A stretch of 64,000 bases of DNA from Phormidium tenue FACHB-886 (GCF_014764505.1 NZ_JACXWX010000008.1:62001-126000); one strand, 5' to 3'. Positions 9,434 to 19,027 are shown, counted from the stretch's first letter. Notes: generated by a model from the letters alone, not told the origin. Program-made: numbers and translations.

Positions 9434-9784
9434 ATGCCGCTCATCAAAGTTCAGACCTCGATCGCTGCGCCCAACGCATCAGATGTTACTGCGCTGCTGA
9501 CTACGCTTTCGGGCAGCCTTGCCAAGCACACAGGCAAACCAGAAGCCTATGTCATGACTGCCTTTGAGCCAAACGTGGCGATGACTTTCGGCGGCACGAC
9601 AGAGCCCACCTGCTACATCGAAATTAAAAGCGTTGGCACGATGAATCCCGCGCAGACGCAGGCAATGAGCCAAGACTTTTGCCAGAAGATTGAGCAGGCG
9701 ATCGGCGTTCCCAAGAACCGCACCTATATCGAGTTTGCCGATGCAAAAGGCTCGATGTGGGGCTGGAATGGTTCAACTTTCTAA
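9434..9784 (+). CDS. MIF-like tautomerase
   Basis: Starting at ATG 9434 gives a 116-residue protein, the normal size for the macrophage migration inhibitory factor family. After Met removal the catalytic proline is N-terminal (MPLIKVQTS), which decides the start over longer readings. The NRTYIEFADAKGSMWGWNGSTF tail is characteristic and holds the active-site-proximal residues; the central AMTFGGTTEP segment also fits. Known relatives tautomerise phenylpyruvate or dopachrome in vitro; the physiological role in cyanobacteria is unclear. It begins ten bases after the CapA stop codon and overlaps nothing, so it is probably in an operon with capA-like and the kinase gene. Confidence 0.88.
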   Translation: MPLIKVQTSIAAPNASDVTALLTTLSGSLAKHTGKPEAYVMTAFEPNVAMTFGGTTEPTCYIEIKSVGTMNPAQTQAMSQDFCQKIEQAIGVPKNRTYIEFADAKGSMWGWNGSTF

Positions 9785-9864
9785 CAATTCACCCATCAAT
9801 TAGATCCTGTTTCCCTGCCTGTGAGCTAGCTTGGAGCAAGCCATCGATTTGCTTGTCTGTTCTC

Positions 9865-11265
9865 ATGAGCCAAGCCAGCTTCTCTGCCGGAAATATTCTT
9901 GCCGATCGCTACCAAATCCAACGGCTGTTGGGCAAAAAAGCTGGACGGCAAACGCTGCTAGCAAGAGATTTAACCGCGCAAACTCAGGTTGTTTTGAAGC
10001 TGCTAATTTTCAGCCCTGAGTTTGAGTGGGATGATCTGAAGCTGTTTGAGCGAGAAGCCGAGACGCTGCGATCGCTAGATCATCCAGCAATTCCCCGCTA
10101 TCTCGATTTCTTTGAGCTAGAGCTGCCCCATGGCAAAGGCTTTGTGCTGGTGCAAAGCTATATCGAGGCGCGATCGCTGGAAGACCAGATGCAGCAAGGT
10201 CGAACATTTAGCCTGGCTGAAATTCAGCAGTTGGCAGAGGCGCTGCTGCGAATTTTGATTTATCTGCACGGGCAGCATCCACCTGTGATCCATCGCGACA
10301 TTAAGCCGAGCAATATCTTACTGGAAGATCGATCGGGTCATAGCATTGGGCGAGTCTATCTTGTAGATTTCGGGTCGGTGCAGACTTTGGCTGCCAAAGA
10401 AGGCGGCACAATTACAGTTGTAGGAACCTATGGCTACATGCCGCCAGAACAGTTTGGCGGACGCGCTGTACCTGCCTCCGATCTCTACAGTCTGGGCGCA
10501 ACGCTGATCTACCTAATCACCGGGCAGCACCCCGCCGACTTGCCGCAGCGCGATCTCCGCATTGAGTTTGAGCCGATTGCCCGCCTAGATGCGGAATTTA
10601 CTCGCTGGTTGAGGCAAATGACAGCTCCAAGCCTGTCCCAGCGATTTGCATTAGCTGAGGCAGCACTAGCAAACTTGCATCAGCAGGACAAGGCGATCAT
10701 CACGGCTAAATCCCCGCTAGCGGGCAGCCGGGTGCAGGTGAGCAAGAGCGATCGGCGGTTAGAAATCCTCGTACCGCCGTCCCGAAAAATGTTTAAAACA
10801 GTACAAGCCGCGATCGCAGTTGCTTTCTGGCTGGTAACGGCTGCCTTCGTCACTTGTTTTTGGGCAGTAGCAGTTGTGATTAACCTGCAGTTTGCTTTAC
10901 TCACCGTGCCATTTATCTTTCTGGTTTGGGCACCGTTCTTCATCACGGGAAAACCCATTTTGCACCAGCTCTTGCTCCATTCCCGGCTGCTGCTCGATCG
11001 CAAGAGAATCGTTTTCTCTTCTGAGTTACTCGGTCAGCCCTTTTTGATTCACCAAGCCCAGACCGCTGCTGTTCACAAGCTTGTGCGATCGCCCCGCTTT
11101 CTCAAGCTTAGCTACAGTCAGGCTTATCAGGAAGTGCAGGCTAAGATTATCCTCTGGGCGGGAACGCAAAAATTTGAGTTTGGCGAATTTTTGTCCGACC
11201 CAGAGCTAGACTGGCTGGCACAGGAGCTTAGCGACTGGTTGGGGTTGCCGATCGACCGGGAATAG
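9865..11265 (+). CDS. Serine/threonine protein kinase with C-terminal membrane segments
   Basis: The open frame reaches back to 9757, but ATG 9865 (MSQASFSAGNILADRYQIQRLL) gives the normal kinase N-terminus and a 466-residue protein. Lys45 is the ATP-binding lysine in QVVLKLL, His143-Arg-Asp145 starts the catalytic loop HRDIKPSN, and DFG begins at 168. YMPPEQF is the APE region. The glycine-rich loop reads LLGKKAGRQT and is atypical. After the kinase domain (about 15-290), two hydrophobic stretches span 310-365 and a cytosolic tail follows. It probably phosphorylates cytoplasmic proteins from the membrane; targets are unknown. It sits closely downstream of the tautomerase gene and convergent with hemH. 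Confidence 0.9.
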   Translation: MSQASFSAGNILADRYQIQRLLGKKAGRQTLLARDLTAQTQVVLKLLIFSPEFEWDDLKLFEREAETLRSLDHPAIPRYLDFFELELPHGKGFVLVQSYIEARSLEDQMQQGRTFSLAEIQQLAEALLRILIYLHGQHPPVIHRDIKPSNILLEDRSGHSIGRVYLVDFGSVQTLAAKEGGTITVVGTYGYMPPEQFGGRAVPASDLYSLGATLIYLITGQHPADLPQRDLRIEFEPIARLDAEFTRWLRQMTAPSLSQRFALAEAALANLHQQDKAIITAKSPLAGSRVQVSKSDRRLEILVPPSRKMFKTVQAAIAVAFWLVTAAFVTCFWAVAVVINLQFALLTVPFIFLVWAPFFITGKPILHQLLLHSRLLLDRKRIVFSSELLGQPFLIHQAQTAAVHKLVRSPRFLKLSYSQAYQEVQAKIILWAGTQKFEFGEFLSDPELDWLAQELSDWLGLPIDRE

Positions 11266-11268
11266 AAA

Positions 11269-12432
11269 CTACAGCAGACCCACAAAATGCAGCGGACCCT
11301 GCCCGCTGATCAGCTCAATCAGCAGGGCAATAAAGCCGATCATGGCGATCCGTCCGTTCCAAACTTCCGCGGAAGTCGTCAACCCCCACTCCCAGTTCTC
11401 CTGCGGATACATCTTCACCTGCTTCTCCATCTGCGGCACTTCTGCCAGCTTCAAGCTGGGTGAATTGACTGCTTTGAGCACCAGCTCTGCTAGATCGTTA
11501 ATAAACGTGGGATGCGTGTTGAGGGCAGGCACCCGTTGAAAATTGTGGATACCGGCTTCTTCGGCAACCTCTCGATATTCAATATCGATCTCCTGAAGCG
11601 TTTCGATATGCTCTGAGACAAAGCTAATCGGCACCACCAGCAGATTGTCTACGCCTTCAGACGCCAGCTGTTCGATCGCCTCTTCTGTGTAAGGCTTCAG
11701 CCACTCCACCGGACCCACCCGGCTCTGATATGCCAGCGTATGGGCATTGGGACGATTCAGCGTTTTCATGATCAGCGCTGTACATTCTTCGATCTCCTGC
11801 TGATAGGGATCGCCCGCTTCCTCGACATAGCTAACCGGAACGCCATGCGCACTAAAGAAGATATGAACGCTGTCTGGGTTCTCAAACTGATCCAGCTGTT
11901 GCGCAATTAGATCTGCCATGGCTGCCAAATAGCCCGATCGCTGATACCACGAAGAAATCACCGTATAATCAATTCCATCGAGCGCTGGATCTTCCTGCCA
12001 CAGGCGCTCCAGTAGCCGAAAGCTAGAGCCGCTGGTGCTGATCGAGAACTGCGGGTACAGCGGCAAAATCACCAGTCGATCAATACCATCGCGTTTGATG
12101 CGAGCGATGGCTTCCTCGGTAAACGGATGCCAGTAGCGCATCCCGATGTAAACTTGAGCGTCCTGACCTTTCTGCTTCAAAGACTCTTGCAGCGCTTGGG
12201 CTTGTTCTTCGGTAATGCGGCGCAGCGGAGAACCCCCGCCAATTAGCTTATAATTCTCCTGGGATTTGCGGGAGCGGCTGGTGGAAATTATCCAGGCAAG
12301 CGGCTTTTGCAGCCAAGAGAAGGGCAAACGGATAATTTCTGGATCGGAAAATAGATTAAATAGAAAGGGGCGAACGTCTTCTAATTGGTCTGGTCCACCT
12401 AAATTCAGTAGCAAGACTCCAACACGACCCAT
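11269..12432 (-). CDS. hemH: Ferrochelatase with C-terminal chlorophyll-binding (CAB/HLIP-like) tail
   Basis: ATG 12432 ([16 protein letters not shown]) gives 387 residues, the usual cyanobacterial length; a longer in-frame start at 12474 would add 14 unlikely residues. The chelatase domain has [18 protein letters not shown] with the catalytic histidine and [19 protein letters not shown]. The enzyme inserts Fe2+ into protoporphyrin IX to make protoheme. The last 35 residues are a single membrane helix with the motif [16 protein letters not shown], the light-harvesting-like motif found in cyanobacterial and plastid enzymes and thought to bind chlorophyll and anchor the protein to thylakoids. 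AAGGAAAGGGA precedes the start. Confidence 0.96.
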   Translation of the reverse strand: MGRVGVLLLNLGGPDQLEDVRPFLFNLFSDPEIIRLPFSWLQKPLAWIISTSRSRKSQENYKLIGGGSPLRRITEEQAQALQESLKQKGQDAQVYIGMRYWHPFTEEAIARIKRDGIDRLVILPLYPQFSISTSGSSFRLLERLWQEDPALDGIDYTVISSWYQRSGYLAAMADLIAQQLDQFENPDSVHIFFSAHGVPVSYVEEAGDPYQQEIEECTALIMKTLNRPNAHTLAYQSRVGPVEWLKPYTEEAIEQLASEGVDNLLVVPISFVSEHIETLQEIDIEYREVAEEAGIHNFQRVPALNTHPTFINDLAELVLKAVNSPSLKLAEVPQMEKQVKMYPQENWEWGLTTSAEVWNGRIAMIGFIALLIELISGQGPLHFVGLL

Positions 12433-12701
12433 GATTGTTTCCCTTTCCTTAATCTTTGTTACTGATTTTAACAATAAAAGTTTTTGATTTAGCCCGTTAT
12501 AAGGCTGGTTTACTAGAAATTATTTGCAAGAGCGCTGGTGACAATTACCTACTCGGCATCTAAGCTGAGTATCTGTAAAATGGTGTGAAATAAATATCGT
12601 GAGATTGACCCGCCTTTAATCTAGATTAAAGAATGACTCGACCCTTGTCTGCAAGGGATCTGACAATTTGCCTGCTCGATCATCCTCTGTTTTTTAGTTT
12701 T

Positions 12702-13889
12702 ATGTCTAATCTTTCTTCCCAAGATCTAGCTAAAGACAGAGCTGAAATTGACGATCGCCTTGCTCAGACCAACCACCGCCTCAAGGTTGCGCGGCTAGGA
12801 ATCCAGATCGAGCGACGCGGACAGAAGCTGGCGCTACGGGGCACCCTGCCGCCTCGCCCCGGTAGCCCTCGTCTACGCCCACATCAGCAGCGTATCCCGC
12901 TTGATTTGCCTGCCACCGCTACCGGACTGAAGCAAGCCGAAGCGCAAGCTAAAGTAATTGCCGGACAGCTCATCCAAAACACATTCGACTGGCGGCAATA
13001 TCTTCCGGTTGCGGGCGGCGGTCGCCTATCGGAGATGGATCTGTCTCAAAAGCTGCAGGCCTTTGAAATCCACCTGCTGACGCGCCTTACCCAAACGAGT
13101 CAGCCTGCTTCTGTAAAAACGACTTGGGAAACTGCCTACGCCCCCTACCTGCGCAAGCTAGTGGCGATCGCCCAGTCTTCCCCTAGCCTCAGCCTACCCG
13201 AGCTGATCTATGCCACGGTGTACGCTACGCCTGCAAACTCCCGTAGCCGCCAAATCTGCTGCACAGCGCTCCAAGCGCTAGCAGTGTTCCTGCAGATCGA
13301 GCTGCCGATTTCTCTTAAAACCCTCTGGGGAACCTATAGCCCCAGCCAAACTCAAGCCCGTGATTTGCCGACCGATGCAGACATTGTTGCCGCTTATGAT
13401 CTAATCCCAAACTCTACTTGGCGCTTTGTCTATGGCATCATGGCGACGTATGGGCTACGAAATCACGAAGTCTTTTTTTGTGACTACACAGGGCTGGCGA
13501 ACGGCGATTCCGAAGGAATGATCGAAGTTCTTAATACAACCAAAACCGGCAGTCATGAAGTATGGCCCTTCCTGCCAGAGTGGATCGAAACCTTCAATCT
13601 GAGAACCGTTTGCCTGCCTCGCCTCACCACCGACCTTACCCACACGACCCTCCAGCGTATCGGTCAACAGGTGACCTGCCAGTTTCGCCGCTACAAAATT
13701 CCTTTCTCCCCTTACGATCTCCGTCACGCTTGGGCAGTCCGTACTATCCACATCGGCTTGCCTGACACAGTTGCCGCCCGTATGATGGGGCACTCTGTCG
13801 CGGTTCACACCCGCACCTACCACCGTTGGCTAACCAGACGAGATCAGCAGGCAGCCGTGAGGGCAGCGGTGGAACGGATGAAAGGATGA
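12702..13889 (+). CDS. Tyrosine recombinase / site-specific integrase
   Basis: ATG 12702 (MSNLSSQDLAKDR) gives 395 residues; an upstream in-frame ATG at 12633 is possible. The C-terminal catalytic domain shows Arg253 in YGLRNHE, Arg341 in SPYDLRHAWAVR, His in RMMGHS and the nucleophile Tyr373 in RTYHRW. The first His of the usual HxxR box is replaced by Tyr (YDLR). The N-terminal half carries a DNA-binding core-like helical region. Such enzymes cut and rejoin DNA through a 3'-phosphotyrosine intermediate. No tRNA, direct repeats or phage genes flank it, so whether it is mobile or a resident protein is open. Confidence 0.85.
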   Translation: MSNLSSQDLAKDRAEIDDRLAQTNHRLKVARLGIQIERRGQKLALRGTLPPRPGSPRLRPHQQRIPLDLPATATGLKQAEAQAKVIAGQLIQNTFDWRQYLPVAGGGRLSEMDLSQKLQAFEIHLLTRLTQTSQPASVKTTWETAYAPYLRKLVAIAQSSPSLSLPELIYATVYATPANSRSRQICCTALQALAVFLQIELPISLKTLWGTYSPSQTQARDLPTDADIVAAYDLIPNSTWRFVYGIMATYGLRNHEVFFCDYTGLANGDSEGMIEVLNTTKTGSHEVWPFLPEWIETFNLRTVCLPRLTTDLTHTTLQRIGQQVTCQFRRYKIPFSPYDLRHAWAVRTIHIGLPDTVAARMMGHSVAVHTRTYHRWLTRRDQQAAVRAAVERMKG

Positions 13890-14002
13890 GCCTGCTGTGG
13901 AGTAGGGGATGTCGCAGGTTGGCTGTCAATCACTGCCAATCCTGGAATATAGGATATAATTAAAAATGCTGTTCAAATCACTAGGGAAGCGACCACTTTC
14001 AC

Positions 14003-14305
14003 ATGGCAAAAAAGAGCATGGTTGAGCGGGAGAAAAAGCGCCAGAAGCTAGTGGCGAAATACGCTCAAAAACGGGAAGATCTCCTCGAACAATTTTCTAA
14101 GGCAGACTCTCAGCAAGAGAAGCTAGATCTGCATCGGCAGATCCAACAGCTACCGCGCAATAGCGCTCCTACCCGCGTCCGCAATCGTTGCTGGCTCACG
14201 GGTCGTCCCAGAGGCTACTACAGAGACTTCGGGCTGTCTCGCCATGTGCTGCGGGAAATGGCGCACCAGGGGCTTCTTCCTGGTGTGGTCAAGTCTAGCT
14301 GGTAG
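14003..14305 (+). CDS. rpsN: 30S ribosomal protein S14
   Basis: A 100-residue basic protein, full length for the long zinc-free S14 type. It begins [17 protein letters not shown] and ends LPGVVKSSW, with [27 protein letters not shown] in the rRNA-binding C-terminal half. The CxxC zinc pairs of the short type are absent. It binds the 3' domain of 16S rRNA in the small subunit head. As in other cyanobacteria it stands alone outside the main ribosomal protein cluster. Confidence 0.97.
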   Translation: MAKKSMVEREKKRQKLVAKYAQKREDLLEQFSKADSQQEKLDLHRQIQQLPRNSAPTRVRNRCWLTGRPRGYYRDFGLSRHVLREMAHQGLLPGVVKSSW

Positions 14306-15190
14306 GCTAGGGCTGGGTCCGACGGTTGTGTTTCAGGATGAGTTGGGCAGTCTATTTCGATACGTAGGGCTGTCCAATCTCGCATAGAGATATTACACAG
14401 ACTAGAAATATTACACAGATATTGCTAAGCCTATACAAGTTGGTATCAGGGGGCGGTCGAACTCTAACGTAGACGATCGCCTTTTTTCATGCCTGCTCTT
14501 TTCATGCCTGCTCGATTGCTTCGGTGCTATCCTGTTGGGCAATTGCGGTGCCGCTAGGAGGGCAAAGTCCGGTTGCAGTCCATTCAGCATTCTTCTACTC
14601 AGTCTGTCTTGCTCCAGCACCCCCTCAAGCACGGGCAGATTTTTTACAGCTTTGGCGGACATTTCACCTATCGGGTGATTGGTCCTTGCTGTCGGCTGTT
14701 CGATCGTGAGGAGCTGCCCTACCCCTGTTGCCGCATTGCATGGCGCGGTAAGGAACCCAGCTGGCGGCGGGTAGGAAAGCGATTTGTGCCAGATTTGGCA
14801 ACCCAAAACAGTCCTTCCTATTGCGTTGAGGTATTAGGGCAGGAATGTTCTGGACGCTTACTGATTGTGACCCTCTATGCCGTAAAGCTGCCTGCACCCG
14901 TGCGGAGCTGGTGGCACTCCAAGCGTTTGTCTGCCAAAGCTGATCTTCTCCCAGACCAGTTCCCAAACCAATCAGACATCAGCCTAAACTGAGCGAAACT
15001 GTGAGCGGAACTTTTCAGGCATTTGGGTCGTCTGTCTGGGACAGTGAGAGGGGCGAATCGTGGCAGCGCTGAGTTGACAGCTCGCTGGCATTTAGAGTTG
15101 CCGACCCATCTTTGCTAAAACTCGATATCTTTATCAGACAACATCAGACAACTTAAACGCAATACAGGCAAGTCAAACGTGGAGTCCAAA
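14306..15190. other. Poorly explained 885-base stretch after rpsN
   Basis: The stretch lacks a convincing conserved gene. It holds a direct repeat of TTTTCATGCCTGCTC at 14486-14516, one weak open frame (14573-14992, listed separately) and competing open frames on the other strand that look like shadows. ATATTACACAGA-like repeats lie near 14389-14420. The final 180 bases must include the promoter of the COP23 gene. Confidence 0.4.
14573..14992 (+). CDS. Possible hypothetical protein, 139 aa (uncertain)
   Basis: An open frame from a TTG codon, with AGGAGG about eleven bases upstream, encodes 139 residues rich in Cys, Trp and Arg (FGGHFTYRVIGPCCRLF, CCRIAWRGKEPSWRRVGK). It has no signal peptide or obvious domain. 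The region is otherwise empty and the frame could be a real lineage-specific gene, a decayed gene or chance. I do not recognise it. Confidence 0.3.
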   Translation: MQSIQHSSTQSVLLQHPLKHGQIFYSFGGHFTYRVIGPCCRLFDREELPYPCCRIAWRGKEPSWRRVGKRFVPDLATQNSPSYCVEVLGQECSGRLLIVTLYAVKLPAPVRSWWHSKRLSAKADLLPDQFPNQSDISLN

Positions 15191-15898
15191 ATGGTTAGAC
15201 AGTCCGGGCTTAAAAAATTAGGGCTTAAAGTACCGCAGCAGCGTTGGCAAAGCCTCTCTTTGAGAGAATCGGGGCTAGGCATCGCTGGGCTACTAGGAAT
15301 CCTCACTGCCGTATCGCTGCCTATGGCAGGGCTAGCACAAACTGAATCTGCTCCAGCGTCCTCTTTATCAAACGTTCGTTTCTCCTGCGAGAATGTTAAC
15401 GGCGACTACACAGTGATGTACAGCCCGCAAAGCCAGCCGGGTCGGCGCTACGCTTGGGCAAATCCGGGGCAGATGGGTGGCGGCTGGACGCCCGAACGCC
15501 GCTGTGCTGAAATTAGCCGTCGTCTAGAGTTTTACCGTCCAGATGGTTTAGTGGAGCTGCGAACTGCGATTGAAAATGGCTACGACACAGTTTGCGTCAC
15601 TACCGATGCCGTACCCTCCTGCCGGATTGTGCTGACCGTTCCTGAAGGACAAGACCCCCTTGCTACCCGCGATCGCGTTTTCTCTAATCTGACGGTTGCC
15701 GACAGCGGACAGCAAACTACCGCCGTTAACACCTACCGGGGCAACGGGGATCGCGGCATCATCAACCAGATTGGTGAGGCAATTGGCGTTGATTTGTCTG
15801 GGATAACGGGTCGTCGCCAGCGCTCTGCTGGCGCAGAGGGCATCAATCTCCGTCCATTCCTCGATCCGGCGGATGGAGGTACAGGGGAGCAATTGTAG
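15191..15898 (+). CDS. COP23 domain-containing secreted protein
   Basis: ATG 15191 is chosen because GGAG lies seven bases upstream; a GTG at 15179 is also in frame. The 235-residue product has a long N-region and a hydrophobic signal segment (GIAGLLGILTAVSLPMAGLAQ) ending near residue 50, pointing to export. The mature part matches the COP23 family: FSCENVNGDYTVMYSP, YAWANPGQMGGGWTPERRC and DTVCVTTDAVPSCRIVLTVP, with paired cysteines probably forming disulfides. COP23 was described as a circadian oscillating membrane-associated protein in cyanobacteria; its function is unknown. Related paralogues are common in these genomes. Confidence 0.85.
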   Translation: MVRQSGLKKLGLKVPQQRWQSLSLRESGLGIAGLLGILTAVSLPMAGLAQTESAPASSLSNVRFSCENVNGDYTVMYSPQSQPGRRYAWANPGQMGGGWTPERRCAEISRRLEFYRPDGLVELRTAIENGYDTVCVTTDAVPSCRIVLTVPEGQDPLATRDRVFSNLTVADSGQQTTAVNTYRGNGDRGIINQIGEAIGVDLSGITGRRQRSAGAEGINLRPFLDPADGGTGEQL

Positions 15899-15929
15899 TT
15901 TGCGTTCTGCTTGAGTTTGCGTTCTGCTT
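15898..15929 (+). repeat. Tandem duplication of a 17-base unit
   Basis: The unit GAGTTTGCGTTCTGCTT, or a near copy, occurs twice in direct succession just after the COP23 stop codon, ahead of a hairpin. It looks like a local slippage product. Confidence 0.6.
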
Positions 15930-15960
15930 ATGAAAAGCTGGTTCCATCAGCTTTTCATAA
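15928..15960 (+). terminator. Hairpin after the COP23 gene
   Basis: A perfect 13-bp stem (15928-15940 with 15948-15960) encloses a 7-base loop. There is no T-run after it, so termination strength is uncertain, but the position 30 bases after the stop codon fits. Confidence 0.55.
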
Positions 15961-16120
15961 GGAATGGGTGGATCACTGAAAGTTGGCTGAGCCGTGCTCT
16001 TAAGAGCCCTTTTCTTGAGATTCTTTTCTTGAGATTCCCTGAGAAAACGATCGCCCCTTTCAAAAACAGGCGGCTAAACGTGATAGTATCCCTCTTGCTT
16101 CTTCAGTAATTCAGACCTTC

Positions 16121-17902
16121 ATGCAGCCACAGTACGTCCTCCGCCGCACAAAAATTGTTGCCACCATCGGACCTGCTACTAGCAGCCCAGAGGTTTTGCG
16201 GGAGCTAATTGAAGCGGGAGCCACCACGCTGCGGCTAAATTTCTCGCACGGAACGCACGACGACCACCAGCGCAACATTCGGCTGATCCGTCAGGTGTCG
16301 TTTGAGCTAAATCAGCCCGTAGGTATTTTGCAGGATTTGCAAGGTCCTAAAATTCGATTGGGGCGATTTGAGAATGGCTCTATCACTTTGAAGAAGGGCG
16401 ATCCTTTTGTGCTGACGAGCCGATTGCTGGCGGGAGTGCAGGACATCAGCTCTGTTACCTATGAACCATTAGCGGATGAAGTTCCGGCAGGCTCGATGAT
16501 TCTGCTGGATGACGGACGCGTAGAGATGGTGGTTGAGCGGGTAGACAAAGCCGCAAAGGAGCTGCATTGCCGAGTTACGGTGGGCGGCGTTCTGTCGAAC
16601 AATAAGGGGGTCAACTTTCCAGGTGTTTACCTCTCGATCCGGGCAATGACCGATAAAGACCGAGAAGATTTGATGTTTGGCTTGGATCAAGGGGTAGATT
16701 GGGTCGCGCTTAGCTTTGTCCGAAACCCCCAGGATGTTCTGGAAATTAAAGAGTTAATTGCCAGCGCCGGCAAGAATGTGCCGGTGATCGCCAAAATTGA
16801 GAAGCATGAGGCGATCGAGCAGATGGAGGCAGTACTCTCCCTGTGCGATGGAGTGATGGTAGCGCGGGGCGATTTAGGCGTGGAATTGCCTGCAGAAGAT
16901 GTGCCGGTGCTGCAAAAGCGGCTAATTGCTACGGCAAACCGCTTAGGCATCCCGGTGATTACTGCCACACAGATGCTTGACAGCATGGTTAACAACCCCC
17001 GCCCAACCAGAGCTGAAATCTCAGATGTAGCAAATGCCATTCTCGACGGCACCGATGCCGTGATGCTATCCAATGAGACAGCCGTTGGTAACTATCCGGT
17101 GCAGGCGGTTGAAACCATGGCGCGGATCGCCAACCGGATCGAACAAGAGCCAAAGCAGCATCCGTTTGATGAGATGTCAGGGCGATCGATCCCCAATGCG
17201 ATCAGCCAAGCTGTAGGACGCATTGCCGAACAGTTAGATGCTGCTGCTATTATGACCCTGACTAAAACAGGCGCAACGGCACGGAATGTCTCGAAGTTCC
17301 GTCCCAGTAAACCAATTTTGGCAATTACACCACATGTGGATGTAGCTCGTCAGCTTCAGCTCGTTTGGGGAGTACGTCCGCTGCTGGTTCTCAACCTGCC
17401 ATCTACAGGGCAAACCTTCCAAGCCGCGATGAATGTGGCCCAGGAAAAAGAGCTACTGTACCAGGGTGATCTGGTGGTGATGACGGCAGGAACGCTGCAG
17501 GGCGTGGCAGGCTCCACAGATTTGATTAAAGTGGATATGGTGACGGCAGTACTGGGCAAAGGCACGGGCATCGGGCAAGGCTCGGTTAGCGGTCGTGCCA
17601 GAGTGACGCACAGCAGCCGTGAGCTGGGCAACTTCAATCCTGGAGAGATCTTGGTGGTGTCTAAGACAAGTGCCGACTATGTGGAAGTGATTAAAAAAGC
17701 GGCAGGCGTCATTACAGAAGAAGAAAGCTTGACTAGCCACGCGGCAGTAATTGGGCTACGTCTAGGCGTTCCGGTGATCGTAGGCGTCAATAATGCGACT
17801 GAGCTGATCCGGGATGGGGTAATTTTGACAATCGACGTGCAGCGTGGCTTGGTTTATTCAGGCACAACGAATTCTGCCCAGTCAGACACTGTGCTGGTTT
17901 AA
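16121..17902 (+). CDS. pyk: Pyruvate kinase
   Basis: The 593-residue enzyme opens RRTKIVATIGPATSSPEVL and contains the active-site signature VIAKIEKHEAIEQM and the MVARGDLGVELP metal/phosphate site. ATQMLDSM and PTRAEISDVANAILDGTDAVMLSNETA follow. Beyond the standard 470-residue catalytic and allosteric domains, about 110 extra residues form the phosphohistidine (PEP-utilising-type) C-terminal domain, including SLTSHAAVIGLRLGVPVIVG. It makes ATP and pyruvate from phosphoenolpyruvate and ADP. This long form is typical of cyanobacteria and some Gram-positive bacteria. It lies alone, convergent with the pseudouridine synthase gene. Confidence 0.97.
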   Translation: MQPQYVLRRTKIVATIGPATSSPEVLRELIEAGATTLRLNFSHGTHDDHQRNIRLIRQVSFELNQPVGILQDLQGPKIRLGRFENGSITLKKGDPFVLTSRLLAGVQDISSVTYEPLADEVPAGSMILLDDGRVEMVVERVDKAAKELHCRVTVGGVLSNNKGVNFPGVYLSIRAMTDKDREDLMFGLDQGVDWVALSFVRNPQDVLEIKELIASAGKNVPVIAKIEKHEAIEQMEAVLSLCDGVMVARGDLGVELPAEDVPVLQKRLIATANRLGIPVITATQMLDSMVNNPRPTRAEISDVANAILDGTDAVMLSNETAVGNYPVQAVETMARIANRIEQEPKQHPFDEMSGRSIPNAISQAVGRIAEQLDAAAIMTLTKTGATARNVSKFRPSKPILAITPHVDVARQLQLVWGVRPLLVLNLPSTGQTFQAAMNVAQEKELLYQGDLVVMTAGTLQGVAGSTDLIKVDMVTAVLGKGTGIGQGSVSGRARVTHSSRELGNFNPGEILVVSKTSADYVEVIKKAAGVITEEESLTSHAAVIGLRLGVPVIVGVNNATELIRDGVILTIDVQRGLVYSGTTNSAQSDTVLV

Positions 17903-17934
17903 TTGTTGAACTCTTTTAGGCGGTTTGGTGCTCA

Positions 17935-18516
17935 TCACAACCTTAGCAAACCCTGCTGCTCTGCCGCGCTGAGCTCCCGCCACTCTCCGGGCTGCAATCC
18001 TTCTAGACGCAGATGGGCGATCGCCACCCGCACTAGCCGCAGGGTCGGAAAGCCTATTGCTGCTGTCATTCGCCGAACTTGCCGATTGCGTCCTTCGGTG
18101 AGGATCAGCTCTAGCCAGGCTGTTGGCACGGATTTGCGAAAGCGAACCGGCGGATGACGAGGTGGCAAATCGGGTTCTGCATCTAGTAGCCGCACAGTTG
18201 CCGGACGAGTTCGGTAGTTCTGAATCGCCACGCCTTGCCGGAGCTGTTGCAATGCTGTTGGGTCAGGAATGCGTTCTACCTGCACCCAGTAGGTACGGGG
18301 GTGCTGAAATTTGGGATCAGTTAGGCGATGCTGCACCCGTCCATTGTTAGTCAGCAGCAATAGCCCTTCGCTGTCGCGATCGAGCCGCCCCACGGGATAC
18401 ACGTCTGACACCGAGATATATGCCTTCAGCGTTTGATGTGGAGTTAGTGATTTCTCATCGGTAAATTGCGACAGTACATCATAAGGTTTGTAAAACAGAA
18501 GGAAGCGGTCGGACAT
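17935..18516 (-). CDS. rluE: rRNA pseudouridine synthase, RsuA/RluE type
   Basis: The 193-residue protein is the short RluE-like form without an S4 domain. The catalytic aspartate is Asp46 in [16 protein letters not shown]. Other family motifs are [12 protein letters not shown] at the start, KTYWVQVE-like [10 protein letters not shown], and [25 protein letters not shown]. It converts a specific uridine in rRNA to pseudouridine; E. coli RluE modifies U2457 of 23S rRNA, and the symbol is offered on that resemblance. The gene ends 32 bases from the pyk stop codon in convergent orientation. Confidence 0.9.
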   Translation of the reverse strand: MSDRFLLFYKPYDVLSQFTDEKSLTPHQTLKAYISVSDVYPVGRLDRDSEGLLLLTNNGRVQHRLTDPKFQHPRTYWVQVERIPDPTALQQLRQGVAIQNYRTRPATVRLLDAEPDLPPRHPPVRFRKSVPTAWLELILTEGRNRQVRRMTAAIGFPTLRLVRVAIAHLRLEGLQPGEWRELSAAEQQGLLRL

Positions 18517-18702
18517 AAAAATAGAGAATGGACATCAACTGTATCGGCAGAGAATTCTGGTGCAAATGATGCTTAAATTAACTGTTTATGTAACGTTCCA
18601 TTACAACTCTTTAGAAAGGTTTAGATAACTCCCTTTATTTTCATCTATGGCTTACTGTAAAACACTAATTAGGCATGTAATCGCTCCGCTGGGGAAACTT
18701 TT

Positions 18703-19008
18703 ATGGACATGAAAAAGTATCGGGTTGTCTGCACACTGACCTTTGGCGATATCTACGGTCAGATTATTGTGTGGCTGGTGGTTCTATTCATCAGCTTGGC
18801 GGCAGCACTGGCGCTAATGGGGGCTAGCCGTCCAATCTATGCGCTGGCAACCGTGGGGCTGATCCTAGTGCTGTCTTTGCCGTTCCTGCTGTTTGCATTT
18901 GTGACCACGCTCCTAAATCATATTGAGCTTTCTACAGTTGATCCGGCAACTGAGACCAGACCCAAGTCAAACCCCGTTGCGACTCAAAAGCCCGCGGCAG
19001 CAGCCTAA
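18703..19008 (+). CDS. Hypothetical small membrane protein, 101 aa
   Basis: The protein has a short cytosolic start (MDMKKYRVVCTLTFGDIYGQ), two hydrophobic helices at about 21-40 and 47-70 and a proline- and lysine-rich tail. A strong terminator follows 20 bases after the stop codon, supporting a real transcription unit. I do not recognise a family. It has an isolated position between divergent or same-strand genes, with its own 185-base upstream region. Confidence 0.65.
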   Translation: MDMKKYRVVCTLTFGDIYGQIIVWLVVLFISLAAALALMGASRPIYALATVGLILVLSLPFLLFAFVTTLLNHIELSTVDPATETRPKSNPVATQKPAAAA

Positions 19009-19027
19009 AAATCCAGGTTTGAGCAGA

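Noticed and set aside
14553-14580. GGAGGGCAAAGTCCGG reminiscent of RNase P RNA (rnpB)
   Set aside because: The 3' conserved ACAGAA element and the expected paired stems are not found downstream, and the match to GAGGAAAGTCC is imperfect.
14411-14966. Minus-strand open frames of 131 and 100 residues
   Set aside because: They overlap each other and the plus-strand frame at 14573, have no ribosome sites and show no protein-like pattern. They look like shadows in a GC-balanced region.
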